Source of the DNA: Boswellia sacra | Taxonomy: Eukaryota; Streptophyta; Magnoliopsida; Sapindales; Burseraceae | DNA: 64,000 bases | NCBI GenBank assembly: GCA_013180625.2 | Contig: SNVD02011399.1 | Coordinates: forward strand, 1-64,000 | Reading direction: 5' to 3' | Shown here: positions 56,865 through 64,000 of the stretch, piece by piece | Numbering within the stretch: position 1 is the stretch's first letter | Layout: each line of letters begins with the position of its first letter | The notes under the pieces: generated by a model | What the model saw: the letters and a program-made list of their open reading frames with translations, nothing else | The model's database searches: none | Told to the model about the DNA's origin: nothing | Program-made: the position numbers and the translations under genes

Positions 56865-57491
56865 CTAAAACCTTATGAAAGTGTGTTTAAGGTGTTCCTC
56901 CTTGTTCGGGCTACAAATGAGGATGTCATCAAAATAAACCACAACAAAATGACCAATAAATGGCTTTAAAACTTGGTTCATGAGGCGCATAAAAATACTC
57001 AGAGCATTGCACAACCCAAAGGGCATAACTTGCCATTCATAAAGGCCTTCGAGCATTTTAAACGCTGTTTTCCATTCATCACCAGGTTTGATACAAATTT
57101 GATGGTAACCACTCTTCAAATCCAACTTTGAAAAGATACAAGAACCATGGAGTTTGTCTAACATGTCCTCAAGGCGGGGAATTGGAAAGAGATATTTCAC
57201 TGTAATTTTGTTAATCGCTCTGCTATCCATGCACATTCACCAACTACCATCTTTCTTGGGTACTAACAAAGCGGGTACAACGCAAGGGCTTAAGCTAACT
57301 CGAACCAATTGTTTAGCGACCAAATCATCCACAATGCCTTGTAGAATTTCATGCTCTTTAGGGCTCATTTGGAAGTGGGGAAGGTTTGGGAGACTAGCAC
57401 CAGGAAGAAGATCAATTTGATGTTGGATATCCCTTAAGGGTGGCAACTCAGCTGGAAGTTCTTCAGGAGTTAAATCAGTAAACTCTCCCAA
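56865..57491 (-). pseudogene. Gypsy reverse transcriptase remnant
   Basis: It starts with an acidic leader ([20 protein letters not shown]) and [10 protein letters not shown] stop falls where the arginine of the usual DGSWRMC motif should be (57237). It continues with [40 protein letters not shown] and the catalytic [10 protein letters not shown]. Another break separates it from RNase H (56747-56864). Confidence 0.88.
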
Positions 57492-57529
57492 TAACTCAAC
57501 TATCTCAGGTGGCGGAGGATTAGTAGAAC

Positions 57530-57982
57530 CTAACAGCCCTTGGTAAGCAAAGCCACAATAAAATCACTCTCTTTAATAGATGAATAAAAGTTAGAACCCG
57601 AAATAGTAAAGAGAGTAGTCTTAGCAACAGCTCCAGATTTATATGCAAGTGGAAGTAAAACAATTTTCTTATCCTTCCACTGGAATGCATAACTATTTTG
57701 CTTCCCTTTATGGATTGCATTAACATCATATTGCCAAGGACGCCCAAGCAGAATATGGCATGCATCCATATCAACAACGTCACTTAACACCTCATCTTGA
57801 TAAAACTTTCCAATAGAGAATGGAATACGACAAACCTTGTTAATCATAGTTTCTGAGCCCTTCTTAATCCACCCAATTTTGTGAGGTCGAGGATGAACTT
57901 CAGTGGGGAGTTCAAGGGTTTTGATGAAAGATCGAGACACAATGTTCTCACAACTACTGCTGTCCATAATGACATCACGCAC
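57530..57982 (-). pseudogene. Gypsy aspartic protease remnant
   Basis: The frame has MDSSSCENIVSRSFIKTLEL, where the catalytic D-S-G has become DSS. It goes on to HPRPHKIGWIKKG and DVVDMDACHILLGRPWQYD, which are standard in this element group. Confidence 0.8.
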
Positions 57983-58006
57983 TCATTTAAGAATAGTACA
58001 CCGAGT

Positions 58007-59338
58007 TCAAAAAATGGAATGCCTTTGTGAAGCCTCTTGCTGCTTGGTTAATAATAGACGTTGAACAATGCAAACAAGTGGCTCTCCTTCATCACCTTCA
58101 ACAAATTCAACATACCTTGGTTTCTCACCTTCACCTGCTTCAAATTCACTCTCACTTTCCACATCCTCATCAATAATGTTCACCATTTTGCATTGTGGGC
58201 ACTCATTTGATTTATGGCCTGGTTGGTTGCACTTGTAACATCGATTTGTCATCAGTTTTGCATAGGGATTGGTCACTTTTCCAACCTGAACAGGAAACTT
58301 TCTAGCAGATTTACTACTTCCTGCAGCTTCAGAAGGACCCGGTTGATTAGATTGGAATGTGGGTTGGACCTTTTCTGGGTAAGTTTCAAAGCTGGGCCTC
58401 TTATTGTATGAACTTCTACTAGAGCTTCGAGAGAGATTCATTTCAGCTTTGTAAGCAAGATTGACGGCTTTAGAAAGTCGCCATACTGAATGCAAAGCAA
58501 ATTGTTCCCTGACGAATTCTTTTAAACCAGCAAGATACCTCGACACCTGCTGTCACTCAGGCTCATTAATATCAATTCGGGCATTAAGTCGATAAAATTC
58601 TTCAGTATAATCACTAACAGATCGACCTCGCTGAGTACATTCCCAATATTGTTGATACAAAATCTGATCATAATCAGTAGGCAAAAATCAGTCCCTCATC
58701 AGCTGTCTCATTCTCATCCATGATCTAATAGGCCTTTTCCCCTCTCTTCTCCTATGTGTTTGAGGTTGTTCCCACCAGGCAGAGGCTCCTTCCCTCAATT
58801 TGTAAGCAACAAGTTTAACTTGTTTATCTTCTGGGATTTCCATACACTCAAAAAATGTTTCTATAGCTTTAATCCAATCCAAGAAATCTTCAATATGTAA
58901 ATACCCATTAAAACAAGGAATATCAAATTTTACTTTATACTCATGATTTCTGGAACGTTGGTGTTGTAGGTGATAGTCAAGCCATGGTTCATCAAAAACC
59001 CACTCTTCAATTTCTTCATCTGAATCTGTATCAATTAGATCTCGACGCCAAGGTTGCGTATGGTTTGCAAAGAAGTCAGGTGAAGCTAGTCGTTCAGCTT
59101 GACGGGTTCTCCGTGGAGCTTGAACACCATCAGATGACCCATGATCTTCATTCTTTCCTCTAATGGGTAGGGGTCTTCGTTCTTCATTATTGCTGCCACC
59201 AACTGTTGCCAGAATCCTTTGAACATCAAGAGAAAGAGCTTCAAACTTTTGTTCAAGACTAGTGACAGCTGCCCGTAAGGCCTGCACGTCGGGATCTTCA
59301 TCGCCTTCGTGGTGTCTTCCACCATCAATGTTGGCCAT
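58007..59338 (-). pseudogene. Gypsy gag remnant with zinc knuckle
   Basis: The first frame (59338-58688) starts MANIDGGRHHEGDEDPDVQA, has a predicted coiled region (ALRAAVTSLEQKFEAL) and the gag core (FNGYLHIEDFLDWIKAIETF, then LREGASAWWEQ). Stops near 58690 and 58556 break it. The second frame (58546-58007) ends with the zinc knuckle CYKCNQPGHKSNECP (CX2CX4HX4C) and an acidic linker. The ATG lies about 20 bp after the primer site. Confidence 0.88.
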
Positions 59339-59356
59339 GACCCTAGGAACTCCAGT

Positions 59357-59368
59357 GCTCTGATACCA
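59357..59368 (-). other. Primer-binding site, initiator tRNA-Met
   Basis: TGGTATCAGAGC on the minus strand, three bases inside the 5' LTR. It is an exact match to the common iMet primer site of plant LTR elements. Confidence 0.92.
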
Positions 59369-59371
59369 CCT

Positions 59372-59657
59372 TAACGTAGAGAGACTTTTGGAGTGAAGGG
59401 AACTCTAACTTAATGAGTTCGTAATCCTTCCACGATCAAAAGAATGGAAACAAAGAGGAAACTTTCATTCCAATTCTGCCTCAAAAAATAGATAGCTGTC
59501 TTTTTGTACACCTTTTTGCTCAATACGTAGCGTTTTGACTCACAAATAAAAAGAGCAAATAAGACAAATAAAGTTCCAACTCAGCAAGAGCAAGTAAAGA
59601 TAATAAAATAAAATAAACTCATTGTAATTAAATAATCTTAGTTGGGCTCCTGCATCA
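59372..59657 (-). repeat. 5' LTR of the minus-strand Gypsy element
   Basis: 286 bp, nearly identical to 54621-54909. On the minus strand it begins TGATGCAGGAGCCC and ends CTACGTTA. The high LTR similarity contrasts with the heavy coding decay. Confidence 0.9.
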
Positions 59658-59662
59658 ACACG

Positions 59663-61795
59663 AGAGTGTCCAAATTTTCTCTCTGGCTGGTAATCAGACT
59701 TCGTGTTTATATATGTATGGTTTTGGATCCGACGCCGCACGTAATTTGCTTATTAAATTCGACCAGGGCCAAGGCATGAAATAAGCTTGTTTAAGTAAAG
59801 CTGGACAATGTCTTACTACTCATAAATCAATTATGAAATAAACTAACTAAAGTAAATGGAACAAATTTCAAGGGTGAAGTTGCAAGATTTGAAAGTAAGA
59901 GAATTGCAAAGGAAAGAAGGAGAAAGTGCTTTTCATTCTTTCAAACGGCACACCGATTAACAAAGGAGGAGCCTTCGATCTACAGGCATAATATTCTGCA
60001 AGGCCCTCCAATAATAGATGCATACAATTTGTCCAAAGTGTCCTGAAGTATTATGCTTAGATAACAGGTGAAGTCATGTGGTTGCAACTTTAACTGGAAG
60101 GGGTGATTAGTGGCCTGCATGTGTCAAGTTCATAACGTGATGATTCCGCTTGTTCCACAATAATTTAAACTTTTGGAATTAATTGTTTCTCAATATTATC
60201 GAATCTTCGCAAGGTCATTTTCTCTCACATCTTAAAAATAAATATAAAATAAAGAAGAATATATAAATTAAAATTTATATAAATGTTAATATGAAACTAA
60301 ATAAGAAGTAAATAATTAAAAAAATAGTTCAGATAAAAAATATAAAAAACTACTATTGAGTTTTGACCTGATTTCAGGAGAGAATGGATTTGCCAATTTA
60401 ATTAATCACTCTAAAATTGTTTTAAAATCATCATCTTAAAAAATAATTTCAAATAAGTTTGATTTTATAATTTACTAAATAGTATATTAAATAAATAATT
60501 TAAAATTTCATAGATATTTAAATTTATATCATTTTATAAATATAAATTTGTTATCCAAATTTTAACTTTTCAAAATTATTGTATAACATCAGGCCAAAAG
60601 CACTCTAGATTGTAATCCAAATCTAATCCCAAGCAACCTAACCGTAAAAAATCCGGTGCTTGCCTATGTTTTTTGAGTTTTCACTTTCAAAATTTTAAAA
60701 GAATATATAATAAATTAAATTTTAAAAATAATATATTATTAATATTAATTTAAATATATTAAAAATGCATGTTTTTATACAATCTTTTTGTTTTTTTTTT
60801 TTAATGTTAACACATCCACTATCTTAACTTCATGCCCGAGCCCAAACTTTCATGCGATTGAACCGTCCAAACTTCCCTGATTGTGAGGATCATCCAAGCC
60901 CAATCTTCGTTACCTGGGCTTCCTGAAACTTCTCCGTCTAGGACCCGTCAAGTGTATCAACCGAGAACAGAATTGGGAAATCCGGACTTTACTGGACCTA
61001 AGCAACAGTCCGGCCTTCGTATGTGCATGCAGTCGTAGTTTAAGCGAAAAACCGAAGATCTTCTTCTTTGTGTTTCCTACGAAATTTCATCACCCAAAAC
61101 TAATAATAACCCGTATAATTGAGACATTAGTAACCAAAGGGGACCTGTATTTTCCCTCCCCTTTTTTTTTGAAAAGAAAAAATAAATTTAATAATTTCAG
61201 TGAAAATTTTGACTAAATATATTTAGACGAAAAAGCTTTCCATTATACAATTCCGCCGCGATTATGGATTATTTGACTTCTTTTTTCTTTATCTTTTTCA
61301 CAACTGAATCTTTGCAATGTTTATGGCGAGGGGATTTAAAGAATCCTACAGAAGGAATCCTCCCCAGCTCAGTCAGTGGTTCCACTGCACCTGAAATGAG
61401 TTTTTTTTTTTTTTTAAATAAAATTTTATCTTTTCGTTATAGTACCATCTACACATAAATTTCGTGTAACCTTCACGAATAAAGAAATTAAATTTCTAGC
61501 TCAAATGGTTAAAGAGTAATATTTTTATTGAGGAACAAAAAAAAAGAGGTAAATTCCAATAATTTCTTTGAATTTCCCTTCAAAGTCCTATAAAATTAGC
61601 ATAAAAATTTACCAAAAAAAAAAACACAAGAAAAAAAAGTCCTTCAAATTCTTCCATTATACAATTAAACTCCAATTATACTTCTCCATCCAAACTAAAA
61701 TTCAACAATTCCAATCAACCTAAAAAAAAAAACCCCTATTCTTTTTTCCTCACAACAATCAACAAAATTACAAAAAAAAAAAAAAACCCTAAAAA
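59663..61795. other. AT-rich intergenic DNA
   Basis: I see no gene here. The stretch at 60800-61100 is less AT-rich and lacks a convincing frame. Poly-A/T runs are frequent from 61140 on. The part next to 61795 is probably the 3' UTR of the minus-strand gene. Confidence 0.5.
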
Positions 61796-62299
61796 TCAAC
61801 TCAAAAGAGGAACTCTACCATCATCACCAGAATCATCACCATTACAATCGTACACAGATCCAACGAGCATCAGCTGATCCTCCAAGTACCTCTGCAACAA
61901 ACTCACTTCCCTTTCCTCCTCTTCTCCCCCAATCTCCTCGCACCCACAACACCCTTCTTCGCACCGCTTCAGCCCGTCATCCTCCTGATCTTTCCTCCTC
62001 CGCCGCCGCCGGCAGATTCTGATGCAGACCTCAGCCGCGCAAAGGAAGGGTAGGCAAGCGCAGAGCAGGGGGAGTAGAATCGGGGAGCAGAGTAACAGGA
62101 ACAGGTAGCGGCTACGTCGCGAGCGAAGCCAGGAGCCTAGGGCTAAATTGAACATGGAAGAAGCGGCGGCGAAGAGGGTTTGGGGGTGGAGGTAAGGGTG
62201 GTGGTGGTGGGGTTCATCGCGCGAAGGAGAGGGCTGCGTGGTGGGTTTATTGTCGTTGCTTAATAGAAGGGTAGCACATGGCTTCAGATTTTTATACAT
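61796..62299 (-). CDS. Conserved plant small membrane protein of unknown function
   Basis: A 167-residue intronless frame. The first 48 residues are polar with a His/Pro-rich stretch (residues 25-40). One hydrophobic segment spans about 65-90 (YLFLLLCSPILLPLLCACLP and on), followed by a basic run RICRRRRRRK (95-103). A Cys/Glu-rich patch follows (RCEEGCCGCEE, 112-122), then an acidic run and the C-terminal motif LLQRYLEDQLMLVGSVYDC. The core from GSWLRSRRSRYLF through the last motif recalls a family of uncharacterised plant transmembrane proteins. An alternative start is Met-49 (MFNLALGSWL), just before the conserved part. GC content is much higher than in the surroundings, as expected for a real exon. 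Confidence 0.75.
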   Translation of the reverse strand: MYKNLKPCATLLLSNDNKPTTQPSPSRDEPHHHHPYLHPQTLFAAASSMFNLALGSWLRSRRSRYLFLLLCSPILLPLLCACLPFLCAAEVCIRICRRRRRRKDQEDDGLKRCEEGCCGCEEIGGEEEEREVSLLQRYLEDQLMLVGSVYDCNGDDSGDDGRVPLLS

Positions 62300-63691
62300 T
62301 GGGGACCATGTGAAGTGATTGTGAAGCGCTTTCTCTATCTCTCGTCTCCGTGAAATTTTTGTTTACTTTGAGGATTTATTTGTATTTTTTGATTAATCGG
62401 GTTTTTAAGCCTTCTTATCAGGATATTTGGGCTATAGATGGAATAATTAGTTTAGGAGATGTGCAATGCAATAATAAAAAGGTTTGAAATTGAATTTTTG
62501 GCAACTATCCTGCACCTCCCATGAGGTTTAAGTTATTACTCTATCCCGCAGTATTTTATAGAATGACACTTTCTAGTTGCTTGGTATTTGCGACTAAAGA
62601 AGGGTAGTTAAACGACAAATTACTGGAATTTGAGTTTGACTTCCTGAGCAAACTGAGGGCACTTGTCTAGTCTTTTAAGCCGTGAAATATGTGCAGAACG
62701 AGTTTTCAACAACTATGAATAAAATATGAGCTACAAAATCAGAATGGATTTGTAGAATAATAGAATACGAAGAAATAGGGTTTTTGAGAGACGAATAATA
62801 TTTTTTAGGTTAAAAATGTCAGGATGATGGAAGAGAATCATGAAAATTTTTTTGGTTGAGTTTACCTAAAATCTTTATAGTTGGCCAGTGTGCAATAAAG
62901 CCATCACGCAAGATGTTCTAGCTGTCTATGAGCCATTAAGTGTTCAAATAATTAATAGAAATGACAAATGTCAAATTCATACTCAAATCATTTACATTTT
63001 GTATTGGAATTTTAGTTTAATTAAATCTAAGCCATGTATATAAACATGCTTGTAAACAAAATAAAAAACATCTATCCTTAAAACCAAGAAATAGGGGTTA
63101 TTCAGATTGCGGATGGGGTGCAAATAGCACCACACTTGTCCCTTCTCGGCCTACTGGTCTTCAACTCTTCTCAAAAACCCATAAAATGAGCCCACTTGAA
63201 AGGCCGAATCTCCATCCTACATGTGTTGAAAGTATTTCTTGAATAATCTAACAGTCAAGTTGCTAATTTGCAAAGTATATAAATAAACAACCCCACTGCA
63301 TTTCTTGAAACAGAAGTTACAAAACCTTATTAAAATCGAATGAACTACTATTACAGAATAAATAAACAAATTTTATATGCTTTTAATAGCAGCATTTTTA
63401 CTAACAGGAAACAACTATAAAATGGATTAGGGCCAAGTAAAGTTCATTATACTGCAGTTCTTTTTCTTGTGAAAAAAATACTTCTTCTTTGGCATCATTT
63501 TCAGAAGGAAAAAAATGATAAACTTATTACATATATAAAAGAGTTCTTTTCTTTTCTATCACTTCTATAAGATTAAAAAAAAAAAGAGTGCTTTCATTTT
63601 GATAATCCATTGTATATCAAAATGGGCAAGAACATCGTTCTCGAGTGGGGGAAGGTTATTGCTCATGCTAGTGTGAATATCATCTTCTAAT
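62300..63691. other. Intergenic DNA and upstream region of the minus-strand gene
   Basis: The C/T-rich segment near 62320-62350 is probably the 5' UTR. No clear TATA box is visible upstream. The rest is AT-rich without a supported feature. Confidence 0.45.
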
Positions 63692-64000
63692 TGTAATACC
63701 CATTGGGTTTTGAACCCATTGGGCTGTGAAGAAGGTCCGGCCCAGTCCAAAATTTTTAATTATAAATAGGAGAGGGTGAATAGGAAATTGAGGAGAATTA
63801 TGAAAATTTGGGGGAAAATCCGTTTTTACTGTTCACCGCTGATTACTATTCACCACCGGCTTTGACTAGCGATTCCGGCCAATTTTCGGTGAGTCTCGAG
63901 TCCCATAATATATCATTTTGAAGCTTGTAATATCCTCTTTCCATCCATATATGTGTTGTCTTTGGGTGCTTCACCGTTTTTACGAATCGAAGCGTGGAAG
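63692..64000 (+). mobile_element. Start of an LTR retrotransposon LTR, running off the window
   Basis: TGTAATACCCATTGGG resembles the start of plant Gypsy LTRs. About 70 bp further, TATAAATAGGAGAGGG (63761) looks like its TATA box, and the following repeated TTCACC phrases (gttcaccgctgattactattcaccaccggc) fit an LTR leader. With the right end outside the window, this cannot be confirmed. Confidence 0.45.

Larger units (their letters stand above)
54621..59657 (-). mobile_element. Gypsy (Ty3-type) LTR retrotransposon, complete structure, dead coding region
   Basis: LTRs of 286-289 bp bracket a minus-strand interior with an initiator-Met primer site, gag, protease, RT, RNase H and integrase in Gypsy order. 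Flanks ACATG (54616-54620) and ACACG (59658-59662) are a 5 bp duplication with one change. The sequence is chromovirus-like in RT and integrase, but I cannot fix the lineage and see no chromodomain. Every domain carries a stop, frameshift or deletion. Confidence 0.92.

Noticed and set aside
59357..59368. Possible tRNA-Met gene fragment
   Set aside because: Only the 12 bases of the primer-binding site match, directly inside an LTR. No cloverleaf is present.

Overview
The window is plant nuclear DNA, almost certainly from a eudicot. It has spliced genes with GT-AG introns, TIR-NBS-LRR (TNL) resistance-gene remnants (a class absent from most monocots), a pair of plant phenylalanine ammonia-lyase genes, and a dense load of LTR retrotransposons and CACTA transposons. 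Only three protein-coding genes look intact: two PAL genes and a small membrane protein on the minus strand near the right end. Everything else coding is retroelement remnant, pseudogene or captured gene fragment.

Left part, 1-20.9 kb: the tail of one Gypsy element (1-220, minus) is cut by a 9.3 kb Athila-like element (221-9485). That element has LTRs, a tRNA-Asp primer site and decayed gag, protease and RT, and it carries on its own strand an intronless, singly frameshifted copy of a cytokinin-activating LOG gene. Next come exon-sized pieces of apparently unrelated host genes (10.0-14.3 kb), one of which I recognise as the WD-repeat subunit of tRNA m7G methyltransferase. A CACTA terminus follows (to 15808), then the 3' part of a Tat-like Gypsy element with an antisense plant-mobile-domain ORF and a long LTR (15.8-20.9 kb).

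Middle part, 20.9-40.3 kb: a decayed TNL gene (NB-ARC, LRR, C-terminal domain) is interrupted by a complete but dead Copia element (23745-28962). A second TNL fragment has its TIR exon split by a CACTA element (31466-39334), which is itself interrupted by another CACTA element (32006-37292). A Copia-type LTR then cuts the same exon further downstream. The target-site duplications allow the order of events to be read.

PAL locus, 41.2-49.7 kb: two intact, roughly 96% identical PAL genes lie head to head as an inverted duplication. The shared arms include the genes and about 1.3 kb of upstream DNA on each side of a 0.33 kb centre. One arm gained a 731 bp MITE-like insertion. The promoter copies differ at their AC (MYB-binding) elements and TATA region, so expression divergence is plausible.

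Right part, 50-64 kb: a 2.0 kb solo LTR with a perfect TSD, a decayed S-adenosylmethionine synthetase copy, a complete but dead Gypsy element on the minus strand with short LTRs (54621-59657), a conserved small membrane protein gene (61796-62299, minus), and the start of another LTR running off the end.
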